Positions 1 to 9,138 of a stretch of 64,000 nucleotides of DNA are shown piece by piece. Below the pieces are notes generated by a model that made no database searches, had not been told where the DNA came from, and worked only from the letters and a program-made list of their open reading frames with translations. Both the position numbers and the translations under genes were made by a program. Source of the DNA: Ginsengibacter hankyongi (lineage in GTDB: Bacteria > Bacteroidota > Bacteroidia > Chitinophagales > Chitinophagaceae); contig NZ_VYQF01000002.1 in the NCBI RefSeq assembly GCF_008710285.1, positions 434,001-498,000 of the forward strand, written 5' to 3'. Within the stretch, counting starts at the first letter, position 1. Every line of letters begins with the position of its first letter.

Positions 1-586
1 CTGTTTCATTTGCAATTAAAAGCGCCTTATTAAAATAAGCAAGGCCCAGTGGCAAACTATTCTGCTCAGTATAAATATCTCCTATATTAATAAAGGCATT
101 CATTTCATCGGTTTTGCTTTTAACCTGTTGCGCAATTGATAAATATTTAGAATAATAATCCAAAGCCTTTTTATAGTTTTTAAGATCAGCATAAATATTT
201 GCAATATTGTTATAGATGGTTGCATTAAAAAAATTATTGTTTATGGATTGCCCGGCTTTCAAGGCCTTAAGGTAATAATCCATTGCCCGGAATTTATCGG
301 TTAATATATAATACACATAGCCCATTTGGCGAAACGAAAGTGCAATACCCTTTTGCCATTTTATTTGTTGTGAGAGTTCCATGGCTTCATCAGTATATTT
401 CATTGATGAATCCGGATTGTTGTATATAAGAATATTGGCAATATTTAATAATGTTTTTACTCGGCTGGAATCGCCGCTTTTATTTTGAGTCAAAACATTC
501 ACCAGCGAATCGAAGTCCTTTGCATTTTGTGCATTGGCTATTTGGACCGATATGCTAAATGAAATAAGGAAAAAGATCTTAGTCAT
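1..586 (-). CDS. Secreted TPR-repeat protein, 3' part cut by window edge
   Basis: Reading the minus strand from the ATG at 584-586 gives an uninterrupted frame to base 1, about 195 residues, so the C-terminus lies outside the window. The first 20 residues form a signal peptide (MTKIFFLISF, then ANAQ). Tetratricopeptide-like helices follow, seen as recurring patterns such as AMDYYLKALKAG, KKALDYYSKYLSIAQ and GLAYFNKALLIA at about 40-residue spacing. Such exported TPR arrays in Bacteroidota often form the sensor half of histidine kinases or LuxR/LytTR-type regulators, but the part that would show this is missing. It is divergent from the secreted gene at 951. The TPR call is firm; any signalling role is a guess. 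Confidence 0.8.
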   Translation of the reverse strand, partial: MTKIFFLISFSISVQIANAQNAKDFDSLVNVLTQNKSGDSSRVKTLLNIANILIYNNPDSSMKYTDEAMELSQQIKWQKGIALSFRQMGYVYYILTDKFRAMDYYLKALKAGQSINNNFFNATIYNNIANIYADLKNYKKALDYYSKYLSIAQQVKSKTDEMNAFINIGDIYTEQNSLPLGLAYFNKALLIANET

Positions 587-950
587 ACAACAGCATTTTG
601 TAAATGAAATAGAAATTGATTTTTATCTCACCGATAATAAAAGGTAAACATTCTGTACGGTTTTTCCTTCAACGGCTACGAAAAATAAATGAACGCAGTC
701 AAAAAATAAATACGGATTGACACCGGTAGAACGGTGGATTAAATTTATATAGAAATCAATCATCGTTTATCAGCCGTCGATTACCGCACACATAATGCAA
801 ATTTATATTTATTAGCTGCGGTTTCAGAAGTTGGTTCCATTTTTTGCATGAATTGTATTTCCATATTTATCAAAAAACTAAAAGCATCCGCAAAGAAGAA
901 TATCAACAACTAAAATCAAAATTAATTTAATCATCAATAAAAATTATTGT
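587..950. other. Divergent intergenic region
   Basis: No coding frame seen. It separates the divergent TPR gene and the 951 operon. It holds an AT-rich motif at 699-720 that recurs near 3383, and a sigma70-like arrangement (TTGACA 717-722, 17-base spacer, TAAATT 740-745). An inverted repeat, CACCG-6-CGGTG at 721-736, overlaps the -35 element and the spacer. Bacteroidota normally use a different promoter consensus (-33 TTTG, -7 TAnnTTTG), so the sigma70 match may be chance. Confidence 0.35.
699..720 (+). repeat. 22-bp direct repeat, copy 1
   Basis: The motif TCAAAAAATAAATACGGATT followed by GA is repeated at 3383-3404 with one mismatch (A to G at motif position 14). A partial third copy, AAAAATAAATGAACG, lies just upstream at 681-695. 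Both full copies sit in leader regions ahead of plus-strand genes (951 and 3474), so a shared regulator site is possible but unproven. Confidence 0.4.
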
Positions 951-2072
951 ATGAAAAAATCACAATTATTCATGATCATTATTATGATTATTTTTTTTGT
1001 CGGGCAAGCGAAAGCAGCTATCTGGCGGGTGAACAATAAATCAAACTATAATGGCTCCACTTTATACGGAGAAAATTTTGGTGGCTCTGCCGCCTATCCT
1101 GTTTTTGCACAAATTAACCAGGCAGTTGCTTTTGGAATTGTAAACAGTGGCGATACGCTTCATGTGGAAGGCTCTACAACTATTTATGATTTTTCAACCA
1201 TTACAAAAAGACTGGCTATTATTGGAACAGGTTATTTGTTAACTGAAAACCAAAATACATCTAACACAACTTTAGAAACCAAACTAAGTAGAATAGTTTT
1301 TAATGCAGGTGCTGAATCCTCACAATTAGTTGGCGTGAGTGTGGTAAGTGGAGGAAATGTTGCAGATGCAACTGTATATGTAAATGTAAATGGCGTCACC
1401 GTTAAACGATGCAGAATTGATAACGGAATTGAATTTGGATCAGGCTTGGTGGACATTTATATTTTACAAAATTATTTTTCAAATACTATTGTTTCAAATG
1501 CTCTTTTTACGAATGGGAATGTATCTTTTATACCGCCCACAGAAATAACGTTCAATAATAATATCTGTCGTAAAACATTGGTATGGGGAACACCCGCAAC
1601 AAACCCGACAACTTTTTGGCCAATATTACAATGCAATAACAATGTATTTGATGGCCCGGATAACCTAGCAACGACAAACCTTGCATTTTCCACAGGAGAA
1701 TTTAAAAACAATATTCTTATGCCTGTAAATGCAAAAGTAAATATATCAGCTTCGGCAGGAGTAATTGCATACAATATAGGAACGCTTTCAACACAATTCG
1801 GTACCGCGGATAATAATGTTGTTGTTCCCGCAATAACTTCTCTATTTATTACTTCAACTTCTACAGATGGAGCATATCAAATTGCAAACGGAAGCCAGGC
1901 AAATAACACTGGTTCTGATGGTACAGACCGTGGTGCGTTTGGCGGAGCAGCAGTTATTAATCGTTATACACTTTCCGGTTTAGCAGCAATACCAGCTATT
2001 TATCAAATTACTACAACAGGCGCAACATCTACCAACTTACCGGTAACTATTAGTGCAAGAACGATAAAATAA
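951..2072 (+). CDS. Secreted protein of unknown function, possibly beta-helical
   Basis: 373 residues. A hydrophobic signal peptide (residues 1-23, ending QAKA) is followed by a chain rich in Asn, Thr, Val and Gly with short repeated hydrophobic strands. This composition resembles right-handed parallel beta-helix surface proteins of the pectate-lyase fold, although no catalytic motif is recognised. No clear T9SS tail is seen: the protein ends in TISARTIK. The start is ATG with an AT-rich leader, normal for this phylum. It lies 6 bases upstream of the T9SS protein at 2079 and is probably cotranscribed with it. Export is well supported; the fold is inference. Confidence 0.7.
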   Translation: MKKSQLFMIIIMIIFFVGQAKAAIWRVNNKSNYNGSTLYGENFGGSAAYPVFAQINQAVAFGIVNSGDTLHVEGSTTIYDFSTITKRLAIIGTGYLLTENQNTSNTTLETKLSRIVFNAGAESSQLVGVSVVSGGNVADATVYVNVNGVTVKRCRIDNGIEFGSGLVDIYILQNYFSNTIVSNALFTNGNVSFIPPTEITFNNNICRKTLVWGTPATNPTTFWPILQCNNNVFDGPDNLATTNLAFSTGEFKNNILMPVNAKVNISASAGVIAYNIGTLSTQFGTADNNVVVPAITSLFITSTSTDGAYQIANGSQANNTGSDGTDRGAFGGAAVINRYTLSGLAAIPAIYQITTTGATSTNLPVTISARTIK

Positions 2073-2078
2073 TTTTTT

Positions 2079-3350
2079 ATGAAAAATTTTATACTGCTGC
2101 TGCTTTGCACTTGTGTAAGCATTGTTTCATTATCACAAAATGTTGTTCAGGGTGAATATTTTATTGACACCGATTTAGGCTTTGGAAATAATACACGGGT
2201 CAACTTTACACCTTCCCCGGATAATAGTTTTCCCGTTAACATAGATGTCAGCAGCTATCAGCCAGGTTATCACAAATTATATTTCCGTACAAAAGATAGC
2301 GATGGCAAATGGAGCATTACTTCAAGAAGGAATATCGAAATTCCTACATCAGATGCGAAAACTTCAATTGCAAATGGCGAATATTTTATTGATGCTGATC
2401 CGGGTTTTGGTTTGGGAACACCTATAATAATCACCTCGCCGGATTCAATTATACTTCAAAATTTTTCTGCTGTTACAACAGGTTTACCGGAAGGCTACCA
2501 CAAATTATATGGGCGCTTTAAAGATAATTTAGGAAAGTGGAGCCTTACGTTAAGGCGGAATATAGAAGTGTATAAAAGCGATACCAACAAAGTTCTGAAC
2601 GGAGAATATTTTTTCAAGACAGACGAGGGCTTTGGCAGTTGTGATGCTGTATCATTTGCTGCACCTGCTGCAGATGGATCATTTATAATTAATATTGGCC
2701 GTAATACTATCCCCTTAGGTGCAGATACATTATTTATAAGAGTGCGTGATGATATAGAAAACCGGTGGTCGCTTACGCATATCCTGAATAACGTTAATGC
2801 TGCATTACCACTTACATTGCTGAACCTAACTGCTACAAGACAAGATAACATTGCACAGATAAACTGGCAAACTACTAATGAAATAAACACTTCTTATTTT
2901 ATTATACAAAGGAGCATAGACAAAGTAACTTTTGCACCAGTCGGAAAAGTAAATTCAACCAGCAACCCTCGCTTGCAAAATAATTATTCGTATCCTGATA
3001 ATATAGCAAATTTAAAAGAGGGCAAAGTGTTTTATTGCCTGCAAATGGTGGACAATGACGGGCAGGTTACTTACAGTAAAATAGTTTACATAACTATAGA
3101 TGCAAATGGTTTGCAAATCAACGTTCACCCAAATCCTGCGCATAATTATTTCATCATTAAAAACTATAGCCAGGCAGGTATTAATGCAACTTTGCTCGTA
3201 AGAGATATGTCAGGGCGGACACTCATTAACCAAAAATTCAGCAATGCATCGGAGCAAAGAATAAATATTTCGCAGTTATCCAAAGGCATGTATATCATCA
3301 ATATTGTTACTAACGGCAACATGCAAACGCAAAAATTAATGGTGGAATAA
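2079..3350 (+). CDS. Surface protein with three ~75-residue repeats and T9SS type A sorting domain
   Basis: 423 residues. A signal peptide (about 1-19, ending VSLSQ) precedes three homologous units of about 75 residues. Each starts with a GEYF..D.GFG motif (GEYFIDTDLGFG, GEYFIDADPGFG, GEYFFKTDEGFG) and contains a later (G)YHKLY..RxKD..GKWS-type strand, which is degenerate in the third unit. A linker follows, and the last 75 residues form a type A T9SS sorting domain: HPNPAHNYF, an RDMSGR turn, a KGMYIINI strand and the terminal QKLMVE. The tail directs outer-membrane secretion and cell-surface attachment. The repeat may be a carbohydrate- or protein-binding module. Substrate unknown. It forms a two-gene unit with the 951 gene. 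Confidence 0.85.
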   Translation: MKNFILLLLCTCVSIVSLSQNVVQGEYFIDTDLGFGNNTRVNFTPSPDNSFPVNIDVSSYQPGYHKLYFRTKDSDGKWSITSRRNIEIPTSDAKTSIANGEYFIDADPGFGLGTPIIITSPDSIILQNFSAVTTGLPEGYHKLYGRFKDNLGKWSLTLRRNIEVYKSDTNKVLNGEYFFKTDEGFGSCDAVSFAAPAADGSFIINIGRNTIPLGADTLFIRVRDDIENRWSLTHILNNVNAALPLTLLNLTATRQDNIAQINWQTTNEINTSYFIIQRSIDKVTFAPVGKVNSTSNPRLQNNYSYPDNIANLKEGKVFYCLQMVDNDGQVTYSKIVYITIDANGLQINVHPNPAHNYFIIKNYSQAGINATLLVRDMSGRTLINQKFSNASEQRINISQLSKGMYIINIVTNGNMQTQKLMVE

Positions 3351-3382
3351 TTTATTATGAAATAAAAAATAAGTGAAGTGCT

Positions 3383-3404
3383 TCAAAAAATAAATGCGGA
3401 TTGA
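3383..3404 (+). repeat. 22-bp direct repeat, copy 2
   Basis: Matches 699-720 at 21 of 22 bases. It lies about 70 bases before the start of the membrane protein at 3474. Confidence 0.4.
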
Positions 3405-3473
3405 TAAAAAGTTTTGTCATAAATAGATTTTGACCCATCAAATTTTCTTAAACATTTTAAAACATACAAAATC

Positions 3474-4256
3474 ATGAACGAACAACAAAGCAATGAATCG
3501 TCTCCAAAACCAGTGATTACCGGGAATATAGATGGAGCGCAACAAATTTCAATACCTGTAACAAACGCTTCTGGTGCTCAATCGCAGGCGGGGACCAATG
3601 TTTATATTGATGAGGTAAAATCATTCTTTTCAAAAAGTCTTTTACAAATTATTAAAAACATATTCTCCCAGCCTATAAAAGGAACACTCGGCATATTTAC
3701 TAATTCAGGTGGCGAGGCATACCAGCAAGGGCTTATATTAATTGTAACCACTACAATATTTTACATCCTGGTGCCATACATTGTGGCAGGAAGCGAAATA
3801 CGCTCTGCAATTGGCTTTGGTGCATTTTTTAAAATGGGGCTTAGTGCGGGTCTCATACTGGTGATCATATCGGTTCTCACATTTGTTGTAAAAGCAGTTT
3901 CAGGAAAACCAGATTTAAAAAAAGAATTACTTACCGGCGGAATTTGTGGTATTCCGTTAATGTTGATATTGTTAACTATAGCATTTTTTATGATGTTTAA
4001 TAAAGATAGCATGAGCCTTTTAAATCCTGAATCACTTATACAACAGGGAGTAGTTTCCGGTATTATCTTATTATACCTGCTCCTCATGCTATTTAATATA
4101 GTTCAGCAATCTTTTAAAGCGTCAGGTACTAACGATGCACTTAGCTGGTACCTATCACCGTTAGTTATATGTATAGGATTTTATATTGGCTTTAAAATCG
4201 CGTCGTCTTTATTTATGCCATCAATGGGAGGTTATGGAAATGGCTTTGGTTATTAA
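3474..4256 (+). CDS. Multi-pass membrane protein, Yip1-like topology
   Basis: 260 residues. A polar N-terminus of about 55 residues (Ser/Asn/Gln-rich) is followed by about five hydrophobic segments near residues 85-105, 115-135, 150-175, 190-212 and 220-245, and a Gly-rich end (GGYGNGFGY). This layout resembles bacterial Yip1/YIF1-type small integral membrane proteins of unknown role, but no diagnostic motif was identified, so the family is only suggested. It converges on the copper-cluster outer-membrane gene with a 12-base gap and no visible terminator between them. No catalytic residues seen. Confidence 0.7.
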   Translation: MNEQQSNESSPKPVITGNIDGAQQISIPVTNASGAQSQAGTNVYIDEVKSFFSKSLLQIIKNIFSQPIKGTLGIFTNSGGEAYQQGLILIVTTTIFYILVPYIVAGSEIRSAIGFGAFFKMGLSAGLILVIISVLTFVVKAVSGKPDLKKELLTGGICGIPLMLILLTIAFFMMFNKDSMSLLNPESLIQQGVVSGIILLYLLLMLFNIVQQSFKASGTNDALSWYLSPLVICIGFYIGFKIASSLFMPSMGGYGNGFGY

Positions 4257-4268
4257 AGATGTTTGCAT

Positions 4269-5813
4269 TTACATACCATGCATTTTCATAAGTGCCGGAA
4301 AAATTTTCAGGTAAATTTCAAATGCCATGGGATTTTTTCCGTAAAGAGAATTTAACCTGCTATCGGCATTATAATATGTAAACTGGCTACCAGCAGAAAT
4401 ATTGGTTTGGCCAATATGAAGTAGATTATAATTAACGCCAAGTGTCAATGCATTCACGGGGAACAGTGCATCCGGGCCATAAACGTTTTCACCAAGAGAT
4501 AATTCTTCAACAGATTTTTCTACGTACTCATATTTTGAATAAACGGCGAAGTTTTTTATTTTCCATGAAGCTTCCAGCAAAAAACTATTTTCACCACTGT
4601 GGCCTTTTATTTTATTTAAACCATAAACAGATGAAACATTAATCCATCCATCATTTTTTAATGGCAAACTATAAATTGCAGAAGCTGTTGTTCTATTAAT
4701 ATTTTCATCAGGGTGTAATTCTTCAGGGCTTTTTATAAAACCGCGAGAAACCTGCAGCGCCCAATTCTTAGAAGGATTGTACGATAATCTTCCACTATAT
4801 GAATCGAACCTTGGCTTATCGAAATCGTAACGCCTATCGTTAGGCTCTCGTCCTGTAAATAAGGAGCCGTCAAGTTTTACATTACCAACTCTTACACCTA
4901 ATGTTGCTACGCCAAAAGTAATGTGTGTAGCATCGCTCCAATGATGAGAAAGCGGAGCATCCGGATTATATAAAGCAGAAGGACGATGCATAAACGCAAC
5001 GGGGCCTAATGCCGGCTCGCCGGGATAACCAACGTAAACAAATGCATCAGCTTTTTTCGAAAACGTATGAGAATAACTTACTGATAATTCTGAAAAAAGA
5101 TCATGGGGATGTTGCCGGTCCATCAATGCTTTTCCCTTATATGTCTCTCCTGATTGAAATAATAACGGGTACCCGTACCCGCCAACAAGTAAAGGATCTA
5201 AAGAAAACATACTACTGAAATGAAAGAGGTTTTTTTCGCCAACTTTTCGTTGCCCCATAAACATAAACCAACTTGGGGCATCAAATTTATCGCCGCCTCT
5301 TGAACCTTTATGAGAAAAATCCTGGTTATTGTATCGAATAAAAAGGTTACCATGCAACATGTACATCCATTTGGCGGAATGAAACATATAGCCACTCATT
5401 GGGGATGCGTCCGGCAGCCAGCCGGTTCCTGAGCCATGCCGTTCCATAGGAAGATTTAACGAAAATGCATCACTCATATTATGCATGTTCATTGAATTAC
5501 CAGATGATCCTTCTTTCTGCATGTCCATGTTCATATCATCCATATTATGGTGTGATGGTTTTGTTGTATCCATCTTCATGTTCATCATGTCCATCCCTTT
5601 CATATCATTACTCATCTTCATAGTATCATTTCCTTTATGCATATGCATCATCGCATGGTTCATTGCCCTGGCCGTATCTTTTTTTATTTCTTTTGAAGCA
5701 GGCATGGTATCCTTTTTCATGTTCATTCCTTTCATATCCATTTGGGCAAATGATGTGTTTGTGAGGCTTACCATTATAATAGCAGTAAAAATTATTTTTA
5801 ATCTCATTCTCAT
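4269..5813 (-). CDS. Met/His-rich outer-membrane beta-barrel protein of the copper cluster
   Basis: 514 residues. After a signal peptide (about 1-23, ending NTSFAQ) comes a roughly 95-residue segment packed with Met, His and Asp (MDMKGMNM, HAMMHMHKG, MKGMDMMNMKMD), the kind of sequence that binds Cu(I). The rest, from about residue 120, alternates aromatic and polar residues in short strands ending KIFPALMKMHGM, as in an outer-membrane barrel. The N-terminal composition recalls CopB/PcoB copper-resistance proteins, but sequence identity to that family was not established. It is the last gene of a minus-strand unit behind copA (75-base gap), so binding or export of copper at the outer membrane is the natural inference. 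Confidence 0.75.
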   Translation of the reverse strand: MRMRLKIIFTAIIMVSLTNTSFAQMDMKGMNMKKDTMPASKEIKKDTARAMNHAMMHMHKGNDTMKMSNDMKGMDMMNMKMDTTKPSHHNMDDMNMDMQKEGSSGNSMNMHNMSDAFSLNLPMERHGSGTGWLPDASPMSGYMFHSAKWMYMLHGNLFIRYNNQDFSHKGSRGGDKFDAPSWFMFMGQRKVGEKNLFHFSSMFSLDPLLVGGYGYPLLFQSGETYKGKALMDRQHPHDLFSELSVSYSHTFSKKADAFVYVGYPGEPALGPVAFMHRPSALYNPDAPLSHHWSDATHITFGVATLGVRVGNVKLDGSLFTGREPNDRRYDFDKPRFDSYSGRLSYNPSKNWALQVSRGFIKSPEELHPDENINRTTASAIYSLPLKNDGWINVSSVYGLNKIKGHSGENSFLLEASWKIKNFAVYSKYEYVEKSVEELSLGENVYGPDALFPVNALTLGVNYNLLHIGQTNISAGSQFTYYNADSRLNSLYGKNPMAFEIYLKIFPALMKMHGM

Positions 5814-5888
5814 TTCCTGAGTTTATTTATTTTTCAATTATATCTTTTTGACTTAATAATCCTATCAATCTTCAAACCAAGATTATAC

Positions 5889-8402
5889 TTATAACTTTAA
5901 TTTTCTAAGCCTGAGTGAATTTAATATTACTGATACTGAACTAAAACTCATAGCTACCGCGGCAATCATCGGCGATAACAAAATGCCAAAAAAGGGATAC
6001 AAAATGCCTGCCGCTACAGGTACTCCCAAAGTATTATAAATAAAAGCAAACAATAAATTCTGATGAATATTTTTCATCACTCCTTTACTTAATTTTTTAG
6101 CTTTTACAATGCCGTGAAGATCTCCTTTAACCAAAGTAATTTCGGCGCTTTCAATAGCCGCATCAGAACCGGTACCCATTGCTATACCAATATCCGCCTG
6201 TGCCAATGCAGGAGAATCATTAATGCCATCCCCAGCCATTGCCACCTTTTTACCCGCATCCTGTAATCTTTTTATTTCTTTCATTTTATCTCCAGGCAAA
6301 ACTTCAGCTTTGAAACCGGTTAAGCGTAATTCATCAGCAACTGCTTTGGCAGTTTGCTTATTATCGCCGGTAAGCATAAAAACGCTTATACCTTCTTCCA
6401 GCAAAATTGAAATGGCTTTTTTACTTGTATCTTTTATTTTGTCAGTGATGGTTACATAGCCTATTGCTGCTTCATCAATGGAAATATACGATACGGTTTT
6501 ACCGGATTTTTGTTCTTCGCTTACTTTTTCTTCAAGCTGTTCAGGAATTACTGAATGAATTTCTTTCATTAATTTTTTATTGCCTGATGCTACTCTTTTA
6601 CCATCGATAGTGCCCATTACACCTTTGCCTGCAATGGCTTTAAACTCTTTAACGTTAGAGAAAGATATGTTCTTGGCCTTGCCATATTTGACGATGGCGC
6701 CAGCTAAAGGATGCTCACTATATTTATTGAGCGAAGCAATTTTTTGCAACGCATTTTCGGCACTATATTCACCAACAGTGATTAGCTTTTCTACCGAAGG
6801 TTTTCCTTCAGTAATTGTTCCTGTTTTGTCAATTATTAACGTATCTATTTTATTCATCTTTTCAAGTGCTTCCGCATTTTTTATCAAAACACCTGACTGT
6901 GCCCCTTTTCCAACACCAACCATAACCGACATTGGTGTTGCTAAGCCTAACGCACACGGACAAGCGATAATTAAAACCGCAATTGAGTTTACAAATGCGT
7001 AAGTATATTTTGGTTCAGGACCATAAATTACCCATGCAATAAAAGTGATTACAGAAACCGCAACAACAACGGGCACAAAATACCGAGATATTTTATCGGT
7101 TAAATTTTGGATAGGCGCCTTAGAGCGGCTTGCGTCATTTACCATTTTAATAATGTGCGATAATAATGTTTCAGCACCAACTTTTTCCGCCACCATTATA
7201 AATGAACCCGATGTATTGATAGTCCCGGAAGTAATTTCATCATTCACATTTTTATCTACGGGAATAGGTTCCCCCGTAATCATCGATTCATCAATGCTGC
7301 TCTCTCCTTCAATTACTTTTCCATCAACAGGAATTTTTTCTCCGGGCTTTACACGAAGTTTATCGCCTTCTTTTATATCATCAATGGGAATAATTTTTTC
7401 TTCTCCGTTAATTATTAAGGTTGCTTCAGAAGGAACGAGTTTTAATAATTCCCTTATAGCACCGTTTGTACGGGTATGTGCTTTCGCTTCTAAAAGCTGG
7501 CCTAATAAAACCAAAGTAATGATAACGGTTGCCGCTTCAAAATAAACGAACACACTTCCATTCATCGTTTTAAATTGAGCAGGAAAAATACCGGGAAACA
7601 ACATGGCAATAACGCTGAATAAAAAAGCAACACCTGTACCGGTACCAATGAGCGTAAACATGTTCAGGTTCCATGTTATAACGGAGCGCCATGCACGCTG
7701 AAAGAACATCCAGCCTGCGTAAGATATAACAGGAATGGCCAATGCAAACTGTACCCAATTCCATTTTTCCTGGCTCATTATCTTCATAAGAGGATTGTTG
7801 GAAACCATGTCGGACATGGCAATAATTAACACGGGAAAAGTAAATAACGCCGAAATCTTAAACTTCTTCAAAAGATCTTTGTATGTTTTATTTTCATCAT
7901 CGTCCGCAGGTTCCTTAGGTACTAAATCCATTCCGCAAATGGGGCAGGAACCGGGTGCATTCCTGATAATTTCAGGGTGCATAGGACAGGTATATTGTTT
8001 CTTTCTTACAGAAACAGTATGCTCTTTTTCGAGGTTCATTCCACAAACAGGACAACTACCAGGCTTATCATAAGTCTTACTGCCTTCACAATGCATGGGA
8101 CAATAATATATGCCGTCGCCATGATTGTGAATATGGTTTACAGCAAGAGGTTTAATTTTATTTTGCGTGTGTTGGTTACCGTTAGCTGAGCTATTTTTTT
8201 CTTCCAATTGGTATTTCGGGTAGTCTTTTAAAGCCGACTTTAATGCCGCCGTTGGAATATGTGTTTTCATCTCAATTATGGCTTCGCCACCGGGCAAATC
8301 AACCGAAACTTTCTCTACTCCATCGACTGCTGATAATAATTGCTGAACTTTTGCCTGGCAGCCGGAACAGCTCATTCCTGTAACGCTATATTTATGTGTC
8401 AT
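5889..8402 (-). CDS. copA: Copper-translocating P1B-type ATPase
   Basis: 837 residues, a typical length for a copper exporter. Order: an HMA domain (1-66) with metal motif CSGC at 12-15; a His-rich linker; two short heavy-metal-binding domains (about 99-126 and 137-163), each with a CPMH and a CPxCGM pair; then the P-type ATPase core. Visible core motifs are TGE (376-378, actuator), CPC (481-483, membrane metal site), DKTGT with phosphorylated Asp525, and [14 protein letters not shown] in the hinge. CPC with these N-terminal modules points to Cu(I) export at the inner membrane. The enzyme lies between the HMA-AraC regulator upstream and the Met-rich outer-membrane protein downstream, all on the same strand. 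Confidence 0.96.
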   Translation of the reverse strand: MTHKYSVTGMSCSGCQAKVQQLLSAVDGVEKVSVDLPGGEAIIEMKTHIPTAALKSALKDYPKYQLEEKNSSANGNQHTQNKIKPLAVNHIHNHGDGIYYCPMHCEGSKTYDKPGSCPVCGMNLEKEHTVSVRKKQYTCPMHPEIIRNAPGSCPICGMDLVPKEPADDDENKTYKDLLKKFKISALFTFPVLIIAMSDMVSNNPLMKIMSQEKWNWVQFALAIPVISYAGWMFFQRAWRSVITWNLNMFTLIGTGTGVAFLFSVIAMLFPGIFPAQFKTMNGSVFVYFEAATVIITLVLLGQLLEAKAHTRTNGAIRELLKLVPSEATLIINGEEKIIPIDDIKEGDKLRVKPGEKIPVDGKVIEGESSIDESMITGEPIPVDKNVNDEITSGTINTSGSFIMVAEKVGAETLLSHIIKMVNDASRSKAPIQNLTDKISRYFVPVVVAVSVITFIAWVIYGPEPKYTYAFVNSIAVLIIACPCALGLATPMSVMVGVGKGAQSGVLIKNAEALEKMNKIDTLIIDKTGTITEGKPSVEKLITVGEYSAENALQKIASLNKYSEHPLAGAIVKYGKAKNISFSNVKEFKAIAGKGVMGTIDGKRVASGNKKLMKEIHSVIPEQLEEKVSEEQKSGKTVSYISIDEAAIGYVTITDKIKDTSKKAISILLEEGISVFMLTGDNKQTAKAVADELRLTGFKAEVLPGDKMKEIKRLQDAGKKVAMAGDGINDSPALAQADIGIAMGTGSDAAIESAEITLVKGDLHGIVKAKKLSKGVMKNIHQNLLFAFIYNTLGVPVAAGILYPFFGILLSPMIAAVAMSFSSVSVILNSLRLRKLKL

Positions 8403-8480
8403 TATTATTTATTGTTGACACAAAGTTAGATTAACTGAAAAGTGTTACTGTTACGGAATTTTGTAATACAATTATAACAT

Positions 8481-9041
8481 TTACAGGTCTTCTAAACCTC
8501 TTCTTTTGATTTGTTTTAAAGATTTATAAAAACTAGGTGTAAGGCCTGTTTGTTTTTTGAATTGGTTTGATAAATAAGCTACACTGCTATATCCCAGGCG
8601 ATCAGCGATTTCGGAAAGCGAAAGTTCATCATATTTTAAAAGTTCTTTCACCTTTTCAATTTTTTGGGCAATAAAATATTTTTCAATGGTTGTTCCTTCC
8701 ACTTCAGAAAAAAGATTGCTTAAATAATTATAATCGTGATGAAGCTTTCTGCTGATATATTCTGAAAATGTAGTATTTATTTGTTCCTCGGAATAATGTA
8801 CTAAATCAACAATGCTATTTTTTACTTTCTCTATGAGCCTGCTTTTTTTATCGTCAATTAATTCAAACCCGAATGATTGTAAAATTATATTGAGCTGATT
8901 TTTGTTTTCATCGTTTAGGTCCTCTTCAACTTCAACTTCTCCTAATTCTATATTTTTTGGATGAAGACCAAACTTAATAAGCTCATCTTTTACAACCATT
9001 TTGCAACGGCTGCATACCATATTTTTAATGTATAGCATCAT
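8481..9041 (-). CDS. AraC-type regulator with N-terminal HMA-like CxxC domain, probable copper sensor
   Basis: 186 residues. The first 70 resemble an HMA metal-binding fold: hydrophobic strand MLYIKNMVC, motif CSRC at 10-13, then helix and strand (NIELGEVEVEEDL). The C-terminal 90 residues form a double helix-turn-helix of the AraC/XylS type: LSLSEIADRLGYSSVAYLS is the first HTH and QFKKQTGLTPSFYKSLK the signature tail. AraC regulators usually carry cupin or other ligand domains, so a metal-binding module joined to the reader suggests direct Cu(I) sensing by the Cys pair. It sits 78 bases upstream of copA on the same strand and probably controls it. Family assignment is strong; copper sensing is inferred. 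Confidence 0.85.
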   Translation of the reverse strand: MMLYIKNMVCSRCKMVVKDELIKFGLHPKNIELGEVEVEEDLNDENKNQLNIILQSFGFELIDDKKSRLIEKVKNSIVDLVHYSEEQINTTFSEYISRKLHHDYNYLSNLFSEVEGTTIEKYFIAQKIEKVKELLKYDELSLSEIADRLGYSSVAYLSNQFKKQTGLTPSFYKSLKQIKRRGLEDL

Positions 9042-9138
9042 CTATGCAAGATAATACACATTCCATTTTTTATGCCGGGAAAATATGTAAGCTAAGTCTA
9101 CAGAAACTTTACTCGTTTTTGATTATTGGATTTAAGTC

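Noticed and set aside
717-745. TTGACA-17-TAAATT as a sigma70 promoter
   Set aside because: It is 200 bases from the gene, and Bacteroidota use a different consensus. Kept only as a note in the region entry.
5485-5820. 111-codon hydrophobic plus-strand frame
   Set aside because: Antisense to the Met-codon-rich region of the outer-membrane copper protein (CAT/TCAT repeats), so Met, Ile and Phe arise by complementarity.
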